64,000 nucleotides of DNA, taken from NCBI GenBank assembly GCA_963817785.1, contig CAWFPL010000005.1, positions 62,001 through 126,000 on the forward strand, read 5' to 3'. Below, piece after piece: positions 19,264-26,792 of the stretch. The translations under genes and the position numbers were made by a program. The notes under the pieces were generated by a model. That model searched no databases. It had not been told where the DNA came from and saw only the letters and a list, made by a program, of their open reading frames with translations. Source of the stretch: JAKALD01 sp963817785 (GTDB lineage: Bacteria > Pseudomonadota > Gammaproteobacteria > Burkholderiales > SG8-39). The first letter of the stretch is position 1. Every line of letters starts with the position of its first letter.

Positions 19264-20292
19264 TTACGGCGGCTGCCTGTCGCGTCGCCGTCCTCGTCTT
19301 GCGCGTGGTGCCAGCGACTGGTCGCCGGATTTCCAAGCTTTGACGTTCTGTGCTTTCCATCGCAACGCAGGAGAGGCCTCTATCGCGGCGCGCACGGCTT
19401 CCGGAACACCAAGCGACGACGCATCGATCTCACCCCGTTCCAGCACGGCATCCAGAAACGCCCTCTCTCCTGCCGTCAACTGAAACAGCGGTGCAAGCTT
19501 CTCCCGGCATTCGGCCGTGACGCTTTCGATCCAGGCTGCCGGGCCGCCGAAGGCATCGAAATACCGATCGTGCAGGCACATGGTCAGCTTCCCGGTGATG
19601 TCGCCGACCTCGCACCCGATCGCTTCGGGCGATGCTGTCCGCCAGTCGAAGCTCTTGGCGCTCGCGCCGATCATCAAGGTGGCCACCTTGATCTTCGCCC
19701 AGTCGAGAGACGGCATGGCGATAATCCGGTGCGCATCGAACAGATCGCGTGCGGCGCGCCGCGTGACCAGCGCGACCATCTTGCCGGCGACGATCTCATG
19801 AATGTCGAGAACCGGGACATTCGTGGCTCGGTACGATCCGATTGCTGCCGACGGCATGCGATCCACGCCGTAAAGGGGACCGCGGTAGAGATAGTTGATG
19901 TCGATCTCGATAGTCCCCGCTCCGCCGAGCGTGGAGGCATAGCGGTAGATCCATTTGCCCCCTGCATGTTCCGACGGCTCGCGCCGCGCGGCGTAGCCTT
20001 TCGATTCCATCAGCCGCGCGATCCGGTCCTCCAGGCCCGGGCGGTCGGCATCCATCCGCTCCTTCTCGATCGCGCCGACATAGTTGACGTCGATATCGAC
20101 CGAGAGGCGGTCCAGATCGGAATGGAAAACGTTGAGCGCCGTGCCGCCTTTCAAGGCGATGCGCGGCCCGATCAGCGCATCGGCGCCAAAAGCGTCGAGT
20201 ATGTCGATCAGCCGGATCACGCGCTCCAGCGTCGCGGGCTGAAGCTGCCGCTCCGCTGCCAGGTCTTGAAGCGTTTCTCGCGAAGCAACCAT
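19264..20292 (-). CDS. abiEii: AbiEii-type nucleotidyltransferase toxin
   Basis: 342 residues. The nucleotidyltransferase core is visible as ALKGGTALNVF followed by LDRLSVDIDVNY, the GG...DxD pattern of the AbiEii/AbiGii family. AbiEii transfers nucleotides to tRNA or another acceptor and arrests growth during phage infection. The start ATG at 20292 overlaps the AbiEi stop, giving the standard antitoxin-toxin order. The C-terminal 20 residues are very basic (RARRGRRRDRQPP) and may be an altered end. Together these form a type IV toxin-antitoxin phage-defence pair. Confidence 0.85.
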   Translation of the reverse strand: MVASRETLQDLAAERQLQPATLERVIRLIDILDAFGADALIGPRIALKGGTALNVFHSDLDRLSVDIDVNYVGAIEKERMDADRPGLEDRIARLMESKGYAARREPSEHAGGKWIYRYASTLGGAGTIEIDINYLYRGPLYGVDRMPSAAIGSYRATNVPVLDIHEIVAGKMVALVTRRAARDLFDAHRIIAMPSLDWAKIKVATLMIGASAKSFDWRTASPEAIGCEVGDITGKLTMCLHDRYFDAFGGPAAWIESVTAECREKLAPLFQLTAGERAFLDAVLERGEIDASSLGVPEAVRAAIEASPALRWKAQNVKAWKSGDQSLAPRARRGRRRDRQPP

Positions 20293-21104
20293 CAGACGCC
20301 TTCAAAGGCGGCGTCGACCGCCTGCACTGGGAGAAGCACGCGCCATGGCTCGACGAGCACCGCATGACCAGGTTCGGCGCCCAGCGCATAATGCTTTGAT
20401 CGTGGAAGCCGTGTTCGCAGGCGCGTCAGGACCTCGTCGGCGACGCCGAGCGCGGCGCGCCGCTTCTCGAGCCACCAGCCGCAAACGGAGGCGAGCGACC
20501 GATTGTCCAGCAGCTCGACATAGTCGGCAACCTTCGCCGGATCAAGATAGCGCACCAGGTCCAGCGACTTCAGGACTTCCTCGGCCCCGCCGGCGAGTTC
20601 CGGCCGGTGCAAGACGTCGACGACCGTGCGTTCGACCGCGGTGACACGGACCGCCACCCCCTGCCGGTCCATGGTCACGGTCAGGTAGTCGGCCTGGCCG
20701 GCCGCCGCCAACGCCTTCGGCGGCGTGACGAAGCGGCAAGCGCCAAATGGCAGGTCCACGCGTTCGGTCCTTCCAGCGCTGATGAGCTGAACCTCGTTGA
20801 ACTCGGAGTAGGCTATGCCATGCAGCTCGAGCGCGGAGTGAAACCCCAGGACGCCATCGGAGCGCAGCTTGCTCGCCGCGGCGAAGCGGTCGATCACCAT
20901 CCGCTCGGCCGCCAGGTGGGCCGGCACCGCAGCAAACACCTCGCGACTGACGCGCTTGATGTTGCCAGCCCGCAGATGATGCCGGAGCAGGCTGGTGACA
21001 TTGGCTGCGCTGGCCGGATGGCCGAAGGCCGCTGCAAACTCAGCCCGAGTAAAGACCGGATGAGCCGACAGGAAGCTGGCGGTCTTGTGCTGGCGAGGCT
21101 GCAT
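20292..21104 (-). CDS. abiEi: AbiEi-type antitoxin and transcriptional repressor
   Basis: 270 residues with the AbiEi layout. An N-terminal winged helix (FTRAEFAAAFG to KRVSREVFAAV) precedes the antitoxin domain, which includes GVLGFHSALELHG and VERTVVDVLHRP. AbiEi both neutralises the toxin and represses its own promoter by binding inverted repeats. The upstream DNA has two TAAATTA-CCCTT elements that fit an operator. Translationally coupled to the toxin gene. Confidence 0.83.
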   Translation of the reverse strand: MQPRQHKTASFLSAHPVFTRAEFAAAFGHPASAANVTSLLRHHLRAGNIKRVSREVFAAVPAHLAAERMVIDRFAAASKLRSDGVLGFHSALELHGIAYSEFNEVQLISAGRTERVDLPFGACRFVTPPKALAAAGQADYLTVTMDRQGVAVRVTAVERTVVDVLHRPELAGGAEEVLKSLDLVRYLDPAKVADYVELLDNRSLASVCGWWLEKRRAALGVADEVLTRLRTRLPRSKHYALGAEPGHAVLVEPWRVLLPVQAVDAAFEGV

Positions 21105-21250
21105 GGTCGGTCCATGATTCTGCGTTATAGGGGCAGTAAATTAGCCCTTATGACGCATATTTGTCAACTACGCCCTCTTGAGAAACGGCCCGACCGCTGT
21201 CCTTTAAGTCGTGGAAAACGCAGCATACAGGCTATAAATTACCCTTTTCG
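21105..21250 (-). promoter_or_regulatory. abiE promoter region with repeated TAAATTA-CCCTT elements
   Basis: This AT-rich stretch lies upstream of abiEi. TAAATTAGCCCTT begins at 21137 and TAAATTACCCTTT at 21235, in the same orientation. The first copy sits in an imperfect inverted repeat, TATAGGGGC...GCCCTTATG. These are reasonable AbiEi operators, by analogy with characterised AbiE loci. No protein-coding content is seen. Confidence 0.4.
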
Positions 21251-21399
21251 GTTCACTTTCTAAAACTATCGGAGCCTAACACGACGTCGCTGCCTTGGCC
21301 TCGACAATAGCGGCGCATTGCCGCCCGGATAGATACCCCTTTGCCGAGATCCGACTTCCCGGGAGGCGGACGGCTTCCTCGACCAAACGACCATTGGGA

Positions 21400-21466
21400 G
21401 GGGAACGCCTTCCCCTGCGGCCGAGCCTGTCGTCTCGGCCGACCCCTTCTGCGGGGACGCCCCGCA
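21400..21466. repeat. Array of three hairpins upstream of ardC
   Basis: Three perfect inverted repeats follow one another: GGGGAA/TTCCCC at 21400-21415, CGGCCGAG/CTCGGCCG at 21418-21441 and TGCGGGG/CCCCGCA at 21450-21466. There is no T run, so ordinary terminators are unlikely. They could fold in single-stranded DNA or in the ardC leader transcript. Single-stranded promoters for early antirestriction genes are known on conjugative plasmids, which makes that an attractive but unproven reading. Confidence 0.5.
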
Positions 21467-21498
21467 ACGCCCCGAGAGTGAGAGTGCGGACGGGTTTT

Positions 21499-21546
21499 CC
21501 GTGACGGGTTGAGGGCTGGGAGAGAGGCTCCCGGCGCCCGTCGCGG
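21499..21546 (+). promoter_or_regulatory. GAGAGAG-type structured leader of ardC
   Basis: A 10-bp outer stem (CCGTGACGGG with CCCGTCGCGG, one G-U) encloses an inner stem GGGAG/CTCCC at 21518-21532 around GAGAGAG. The same outline occurs before parB and before the methyltransferase-helicase gene, with different but still paired inner stems. It ends 9 bases before the ardC start, so it could affect translation. From memory it resembles the radC RNA motif found before DNA-acting genes. Confidence 0.6.
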
Positions 21547-21555
21547 AGATCCGCG

Positions 21556-22509
21556 ATGTCCAAACATGCCGCGCGCGCTCGTTCCGGTTCCGGCCGGACG
21601 AGCCTGTACGATGAAATCACCACCAAGATCATCACCGAGCTGGAGGCCGGCCGCGTGCCCTGGGTCCAGCCTTGGGGAACAGCGGCGGCGAAAGCGCCGC
21701 TCGCCATGCCGAAGAACGCGGCCACCAGCCGATTCTATTCCGGGATCAACGTGCTGATCCTCTGGGGTTCCGTGATCGAGCACGGCTTCCCGGTCCAGGG
21801 CTGGCTGACGTTTCGCCAGGCGCTCGGCCTTGGCGGCAATGTCCGCAAGGGCGAGCACGGCACCACCGTCGTCTATGCCGACCGCTTCATTCCCGACGAC
21901 GAGAAGAAACGGGCGCGAGAGACCGGCGAGGAAGCGCAAGCGATCCCGTTCCTCAAGCGCTTCACCGTCTTCAACCTGGCGCAATGCGAAGGCCTGCCGG
22001 AGGATCTCGTGGTCACCACACCGCCGCCGGAACTCGGGCTGATCGAGCCCAAGGTCGAGGCGCTGATCAAGGCGAGCGGCATCGATTTCCGCATCGGCGG
22101 CAGCCGGGCCTTCTACATGCCCGTGCACGACTATGTGCAGGTCCCGCCGCCGCAAGCCTATTTCGAACCGATCAACTGGCACCGCACGGCGCTCCATGAG
22201 CTCGGTCACGCCAGCGGCGCCCCGCACCGGCTCAATCGCGATCTCTCCGGCTCTTTCGGCTCGAAGAAGTACGCCTTCGAAGAGCTGGTTGCCGAGATGA
22301 ACGCCGCGTTCTGTTGCGCCTCGCTCGGCATCGTGCCGACGGTGCGCCACGCCGACTACATCGGTTCCTGGCTCGAAGTGCTGCGCGAAGACAATCGCGC
22401 CATCGTCCGCGCCGCCTCGCAGGCGAGCAAGGCCGCAGACTTCCTCCTCGCCTTTCTTGCCGGGGATGACGCGCGGGCCTCCGCCGCAAACGGGCGGGAG
22501 GCCGCGTGA
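21556..22509 (+). CDS. ardC: ArdC-like antirestriction protein
   Basis: 317 residues. The N-terminal ssDNA-binding DUF1738 domain includes LYDEITTKIITELEAGRVPW and WLTFRQALGLGGNVRKGEHG. The C-terminal zincin-like peptidase has HELGHASG (HExxH) near residue 215 and EELVAEMNAAF as the further ligand region. ArdC proteins enter or appear early in recipients and protect incoming single-stranded DNA from restriction. First gene of the plus-strand establishment block, with a structured leader. Confidence 0.88.
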   Translation: MSKHAARARSGSGRTSLYDEITTKIITELEAGRVPWVQPWGTAAAKAPLAMPKNAATSRFYSGINVLILWGSVIEHGFPVQGWLTFRQALGLGGNVRKGEHGTTVVYADRFIPDDEKKRARETGEEAQAIPFLKRFTVFNLAQCEGLPEDLVVTTPPPELGLIEPKVEALIKASGIDFRIGGSRAFYMPVHDYVQVPPPQAYFEPINWHRTALHELGHASGAPHRLNRDLSGSFGSKKYAFEELVAEMNAAFCCASLGIVPTVRHADYIGSWLEVLREDNRAIVRAASQASKAADFLLAFLAGDDARASAANGREAA

Positions 22510-22624
22510 TGCGCTTCCGTTGCGGAAGTGAGCGGGCCGTCACGCAAAGCCGGATTTGTGCGGATGCACATCTCCGGCTCAGCGGGCCTGCGGCGTTCCA
22601 GAGGAAGAGGGCTGCGCCGGTCTT

Positions 22625-22670
22625 CGTGACGGGTTGGAAGCCGAGAGAGAGTCTTTCGGCGCCCGTCGCG
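22625..22670 (+). promoter_or_regulatory. GAGAGAG-type structured leader of parB
   Basis: Outer stem CGTGACGGG (22625-22633) with CCCGTCGCG (22662-22670), inner stem GCCGA/TCGGC (22640-22644 with 22656-22660), and GAGAGAG at 22643-22649. It shares the outer stem with the ardC leader while the inner stem is changed on both sides, a covariation pattern. The parB ATG follows 13 bases later. Confidence 0.6.
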
Positions 22671-22682
22671 GAGACCATCCCG

Positions 22683-24809
22683 ATGGCTACTACCGTTCAG
22701 AAGATCACCCTGTCGTCGTCGCGCGACATCCCCTTCAACAAACTTGTTCTGTCCCAGTCGAACGTCCGGCGCGTGAAGGCCGGCGTCTCGATCGAGGAAC
22801 TGGCCGAGGACATCGCCCGGCGCACGCTCCTGCAAGGCCTCAACGTCCGACCGGTTCTCGACGCCGACGGCGTGGAGACCGGCATGTTCGAGGTCCCCGC
22901 CGGCGGGCGGCGCTACCGGGCGCTCCAGCTTCTCGTCAAACAGAAGCGCCTCGCCAAGACCGCGCCGGTGCCCTGCGTCGTGCGCGATCCCGGCGTCGGT
23001 ATCTCCGCCGAGGAAGACTCCTTGGCCGAGAACGTCCAGCGCGCGCCGCTGCATCCGCTCGACCAGTTCCGCGCGTTTCAGGCATTGCGCCAGAAAGGCC
23101 AGTCCGAGGAAGAGATCGCCGCCGCCTTCTTCGTCGGCGTGAACGTGGTGAAGCAGCGGCTGCGTCTCGCGGCCGTCTCCGAGAAGCTGCTCGACGTCTA
23201 TGCCGAAGACGGGATGTCGCTCGACCAGCTCATGGCGTTCACGGTGACGACCGATCACGCGCGTCAGGAGCAGGTCTGGGAAACGCTTCAGCGCTCCCAT
23301 AGCCAGGAGCCGTATCAGATCCGCCGCATGTTGACGGAGCGCACCGTGCGCGCATCGGACAAGCGCGCCCTGTTCGTCGGCCTCGATGCCTATGAGCAGG
23401 CGGGCGGCATCGTCATGCGCGATCTTTTTCAGCAGGACGATGGCGGTTGGCTGGAAAATGTCGCCCTGCTCGATGGCCTGGTCGCCGAGAAGCTGAAGGC
23501 CGAGGCGGAGAAGATCGCCGCCGAAGGCTGGAAGTGGATCGAGGTGAATGTCGACTTCCCATTCGGCCATACTCATCGTCTGCGCGAGCTCGAAGGGACG
23601 CCAACAGACATCACGGCCGAGGAGCAGGCGACGATCGATGCCTTGCGCGCCGAGTACGCCAAACTTGAAGCCGAATACGAGAACGCCGACGAACTGCCCG
23701 ACGAGGTGGACGCGCGCCTCGGCGAAATCGAGACGGCGCTCGCTGCCTTCGAGGATCGGCCGGTCAGCTACGACCCCGCCGAGGTCGCCCGCGCCGGCGT
23801 CTTCGTCTGCATCGACTCGGATGGCAAGCTCGCCGTCGATCGGGGCTACGTACGCCCCGAGGACGAGCCCCCAGCCACCGTGGACATCGATGCCGGCCGG
23901 GGGACCGACGGTGATGCCAGTGAGCCGTCGGCACCCGCCGTCCAGCGCGCCGTCATCACGATCGGCGGCGAAGCTCATGCGGAGGAGGACGAGGACGATA
24001 CCGTCAAGCCACTCGCGGACCGGCTGGTGAGCGAGTTGACCGCGTACCGGACGCTGGCGCTGCGGGAGGCTGTGGCGAACAATCCGCATGTTGCAATGAC
24101 GGCGCTCCTGCACAAGCTCTGCCTCGACACCTTCCAGCACGCGGCGACAGGCAATTGCCTCGAAGCCTCGGTCCACCATGTGTTCTTCTCGATCCAGTCG
24201 GCGGACCTGAAGGACAGCCCGCCCGCCAAGGCGGTCGCGGAACGGCACGAAGCCTGGAAGGCCGACCTGCCGAAGGATGAGGCCCAGCTCTGGAACTGGC
24301 TCGCCGTCCTCGACGACACCAGCCGTGCCGCACTGCTCGCGCATTGCGTCTCTTTCGGCGTCAATGCGCTCTACGAGAAGGGCGACCGCTATGGTGGTCC
24401 GGGCGTGTCCATCCATGGCGTCCAGCGCCGGCTCGTTCAGGCCGACCGGCTCGCGCGCGCTGTCGGACTCGACATGGTCGAAGCCGGATGGCGGCCGACG
24501 GTCGACAATTATCTCGGTCGTGTGACCAAGCCGCGCATCCTCGAGGCGGTGCGCGAGGCGAAGGGCGAGCAGTCGGCGCAGCTCATCGACCATCTGAAGA
24601 AGGCGGAGATGGCGAAGGAAGCCGAACGGCTGCTCGATGGTACCGGCTGGCTCCCTGAACCGCTGCGCACGCCAGAGACCGCACCTGCCGACACAACGGA
24701 CGGCAATACTGCTGAGGAGACCGAAGCACTGCCCGCCTTCCTCGCCGACGACGAGGAAAGCACCAGCGACGAAGAATCCGACGAGCCGGCCGTGATCGCC
24801 GCCGAGTGA
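22683..24809 (+). CDS. parB: Large ParB-like nuclease-domain protein
   Basis: 708 residues, much longer than chromosomal ParB (about 300) but typical of ICE-borne ParB/RepB-like proteins. The N-terminal ParB domain has VPAGGRRYRALQ and ENVQRAPLHPLDQ, the CTP-binding and arginine-rich boxes, followed by an HTH region (SEEEIAAAFFVGVNVVKQRL). The C-terminal half has acidic linkers and no domain I recognise. Likely acts in segregation or in gene control on the circular element. The start has a structured leader and a weak Shine-Dalgarno sequence. Confidence 0.8.
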   Translation: MATTVQKITLSSSRDIPFNKLVLSQSNVRRVKAGVSIEELAEDIARRTLLQGLNVRPVLDADGVETGMFEVPAGGRRYRALQLLVKQKRLAKTAPVPCVVRDPGVGISAEEDSLAENVQRAPLHPLDQFRAFQALRQKGQSEEEIAAAFFVGVNVVKQRLRLAAVSEKLLDVYAEDGMSLDQLMAFTVTTDHARQEQVWETLQRSHSQEPYQIRRMLTERTVRASDKRALFVGLDAYEQAGGIVMRDLFQQDDGGWLENVALLDGLVAEKLKAEAEKIAAEGWKWIEVNVDFPFGHTHRLRELEGTPTDITAEEQATIDALRAEYAKLEAEYENADELPDEVDARLGEIETALAAFEDRPVSYDPAEVARAGVFVCIDSDGKLAVDRGYVRPEDEPPATVDIDAGRGTDGDASEPSAPAVQRAVITIGGEAHAEEDEDDTVKPLADRLVSELTAYRTLALREAVANNPHVAMTALLHKLCLDTFQHAATGNCLEASVHHVFFSIQSADLKDSPPAKAVAERHEAWKADLPKDEAQLWNWLAVLDDTSRAALLAHCVSFGVNALYEKGDRYGGPGVSIHGVQRRLVQADRLARAVGLDMVEAGWRPTVDNYLGRVTKPRILEAVREAKGEQSAQLIDHLKKAEMAKEAERLLDGTGWLPEPLRTPETAPADTTDGNTAEETEALPAFLADDEESTSDEESDEPAVIAAE

Positions 24810-24925
24810 CGGCCCCGAGCGGGGCGGCGAAAGCCGTCCCGCTCACCTCTCCATCCATCCCGAGCACGCCCGGCCTCCTGAGCTTGTCGAAGGGGCGCCG
24901 GGCGTTGTCGTTTCAGGAGACCATC
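24810..24925 (+). other. Spacer with nested hairpins and a REP-like core
   Basis: GACGGC/GCCGTC with an inner CCCC/GGGG helix spans about 24808-24834. A second structure has arms ACGCCCGGC (24866-24874) and GCCGGGCGT (24897-24905) around CCTGAGCTTGTCGAAGG (24877-24893), a short palindromic sequence common as dispersed repeats in several proteobacteria. Both may shape the transcript between parB and the next gene. Confidence 0.5.
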
Positions 24926-25402
24926 ATGATCGACACCTTCGACACCGCGACCAGCACCGGCGTGGCTTCCGATTGGGACGCCAAGCGCGCGGCCCAGGAT
25001 CGGCTGCATGCCGAGCTGCAACCCCAGAATCAGGCCGCATTGTTCGATGCTCTCGCGGCCGCCGGCGTCACGCTCATCGTCGTCACCTTCGACGGCTATG
25101 GCGACTCCGGCCAGATCGAGAATATCGAGGCCAAAGCCGGCGACGCAGTCGTCGCCATGCCCGCCGGTGAAGTCGAAATCGCCGAGGCGATTTGGGACCA
25201 GCCAGAGCCCAGTCGCTCCACCGTCAGCATCGCCGATGCGATCGAGCGTCTCGCATACGATTTGCTCGAGCGAACCCACTGCGGCTGGGAAAACAACGAC
25301 GGCGCCTATGGCGATTTCACGTTCGACGTCGCCGAACGGACGATCACCCTCGACTACAACGAACGCTACACCGCGTCCGAATACTCGCAGCACGTGTTCT
25401 GA
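24926..25402 (+). CDS. DUF6878-like small protein
   Basis: 158 residues, acidic, no membrane segment. It resembles DUF6878 proteins of mobile elements (DALAAAGVTLIVVTFDGYGDSGQIE, shortened: VTFDGYGDSGQIE; ending YNERYTASEYSQHVF). Function unknown. The start ATG at 24926 follows CAGGAG. It begins a run of small plus-strand genes that usually travel with ardC and parB in this ICE family. Confidence 0.65.
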   Translation: MIDTFDTATSTGVASDWDAKRAAQDRLHAELQPQNQAALFDALAAAGVTLIVVTFDGYGDSGQIENIEAKAGDAVVAMPAGEVEIAEAIWDQPEPSRSTVSIADAIERLAYDLLERTHCGWENNDGAYGDFTFDVAERTITLDYNERYTASEYSQHVF

Positions 25403-25412
25403 GGAGGCCGCG

Positions 25413-25790
25413 ATGGGACATTGCTATCATCACGCGCTCTCCTCGGTGAGGAAATGGGGCGGCGTCGCGGAGGACTATCTGCCGCTGCATCAGTGGTTCG
25501 ACGAGTCCAAGGCGATCACCGCCGATTTTCGTCACCGCGCTCTGCGCCATCATGCCGAAGGCATCTTCATGCTGGAGCGCTTCTTCGGCGCGACCGTCAC
25601 GATCTCGACGGGTCGCATCGTGCCGGTGCGCCTGATCGGCGAACAGCATGTGGTCGAGGATCTCGGCTTCATCCCGAGTTTCGCCGACTGGGTGCGCTGC
25701 ATCCGGCCAGAGCCATGGATGGGTCGCGCGCAGCCGATCCACAAGCAGGTCGATCCGTTCGCCGCGGCCGCAACGACGGGAGGCGCCTGA
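25413..25790 (+). CDS. DUF6915-like small protein
   Basis: 125 residues starting MGHCYHHALSSVRKWGG. It has several His and Trp residues (PLHQWFDESK, RHHAEGIFMLERFFG), like DUF6915 proteins found beside DUF6878 genes. Function unknown. A strong GAGGAGG precedes the ATG at 25413, 10 bases after the upstream stop, so it is co-transcribed. Confidence 0.65.
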   Translation: MGHCYHHALSSVRKWGGVAEDYLPLHQWFDESKAITADFRHRALRHHAEGIFMLERFFGATVTISTGRIVPVRLIGEQHVVEDLGFIPSFADWVRCIRPEPWMGRAQPIHKQVDPFAAAATTGGA

Positions 25791-25792
25791 CC

Positions 25793-25987
25793 ATGTACGG
25801 CACCTATCTACGCCTCGACATCACCGTCCATGACGGCTGGCGCACCGTCGTTCGCGCCGCCGCCAAGAAGCTGACCACGCTCGCGCGCCGGGACCCGGCG
25901 CGGCGGAAAGCACGGCATCGCTTCTATCGCGCGATGCTCGCGCATCACCAAGAGGCGCAACGCCTCGTCCGAACCTGGCGTCTCTGA
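25793..25987 (+). CDS. Small basic hypothetical protein
   Basis: 64 residues, start MYGTYLRLDITVHDGWR, strongly basic C-terminal half (ARRDPARRKARHRFYRAML). It begins 2 bases after the previous stop and ends before a clear terminator, so it is the last gene of this transcript. No family recognised with confidence; basic character suggests nucleic-acid contact. Confidence 0.55.
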   Translation: MYGTYLRLDITVHDGWRTVVRAAAKKLTTLARRDPARRKARHRFYRAMLAHHQEAQRLVRTWRL

Positions 25988-26014
25988 CGCCCATCACTCC
26001 CCATCGTCCACCCG

Positions 26015-26037
26015 AGCCCGGCCCCGCCGGGCTTTTT
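26015..26037 (+). terminator. Rho-independent terminator
   Basis: AGCCCGGC/GCCGGGCT, 8-bp stem with a CCC loop, followed by TTTTT. It ends the DUF6878-DUF6915 transcript. Confidence 0.8.
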
Positions 26038-26055
26038 GCATTTTTGGAGGTCATC

Positions 26056-26457
26056 ATGCCCCGCTTCACCATCGAAACCACTTATCGGCTCCCGGTCTAT
26101 CGACAGCGCAGCTACGAAGCCGAGACGCTCGAAGAAGCCTGCCGGCTCGCCGTCGAAGACGATGACTGGTCCGAGCAGAAGGAAGACTACGAATCCTCCG
26201 GCGAGACCTACGTCACCGGGGCCTGGCCAGGCGAGGACACCGCCTATCGCATCGCCGCGCTACCCCTCCCTTCGCAGTTCGGCGAGATGCTTCAGCGAAA
26301 GGCCGATCACTACGAAACCCTGCTCGGCATTCTGAAGGTTTTGGCGCACGCGCCGGAGGCGCCGTTCTGGCGCGAACGCGCCGACGCCGCGATCGCCAAA
26401 GCCGAGGCGATCCTCGCCGGCGCCCCCGATGCGGAAATCGCGGGAGGCGAGCCATGA
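26056..26457 (+). CDS. Hypothetical protein of the ICE maintenance block
   Basis: 133 residues, start MPRFTIETTYRLPVYRQRSY. The ATG at 26056 has GGAGG five bases upstream, better than the ATG at 26044. N-terminal half acidic (VEDDDWSEQKEDYESSGETY); C-terminal helix region LQRKADHYETLLGILKVLA. No domain recognised. It overlaps the next gene by 4 bases, so the two are coupled. Confidence 0.6.
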   Translation: MPRFTIETTYRLPVYRQRSYEAETLEEACRLAVEDDDWSEQKEDYESSGETYVTGAWPGEDTAYRIAALPLPSQFGEMLQRKADHYETLLGILKVLAHAPEAPFWRERADAAIAKAEAILAGAPDAEIAGGEP

Positions 26458-26726
26458 GCGAATACATCGTCAAGATCGGCTTCTGGCTGCGCGCCTATGA
26501 CGGCTTCACGGTCGAAGCCGAATCCGATGCCGATGCGATCGAGCAAGCCAAGGCAGCGGCGAGGACGGCGATGGAGTCGGGCGCCTATCCCGAACACATC
26601 GACGTTGAGGAGCGGCGCGAAGGCATCATCGCCTTTATCGACCACATCACGCCCGCCGGCCGACAGGCCGTGATCGAGGCCGTCGAATTCGACGACGACC
26701 GCATCCACGACGTCCCTCGTGCCTGA
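26454..26726 (+). CDS. Hypothetical small acidic protein
   Basis: 90 residues, starts MSEYIVKIGFWLRAYDGFT with ATGA overlap to the upstream stop. It begins with a beta-strand-rich segment and then a DADAIEQAKAAARTAM helix, a layout like small DUF proteins in the same ICE family. Function unknown. A terminator follows. Confidence 0.6.
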   Translation: MSEYIVKIGFWLRAYDGFTVEAESDADAIEQAKAAARTAMESGAYPEHIDVEERREGIIAFIDHITPAGRQAVIEAVEFDDDRIHDVPRA

Positions 26727-26750
26727 CTGCCGCATCACCCAACAACCCAG

Positions 26751-26774
26751 AGCCCGGCCACGCGCCGGGCTTTT
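26751..26774 (+). terminator. Rho-independent terminator
   Basis: AGCCCGGC/GCCGGGCT stem with a five-base loop, then TTTT. The stem is identical to the one at 26015, though the loop differs. Confidence 0.75.
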
Positions 26775-26792
26775 CCATTTCTGGAGACCGAC

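Noticed and set aside
22356..24593. Minus-strand 745-codon open frame opposite parB
   Set aside because: ParB motifs are unambiguous on the plus strand; the reverse frame has no family features.
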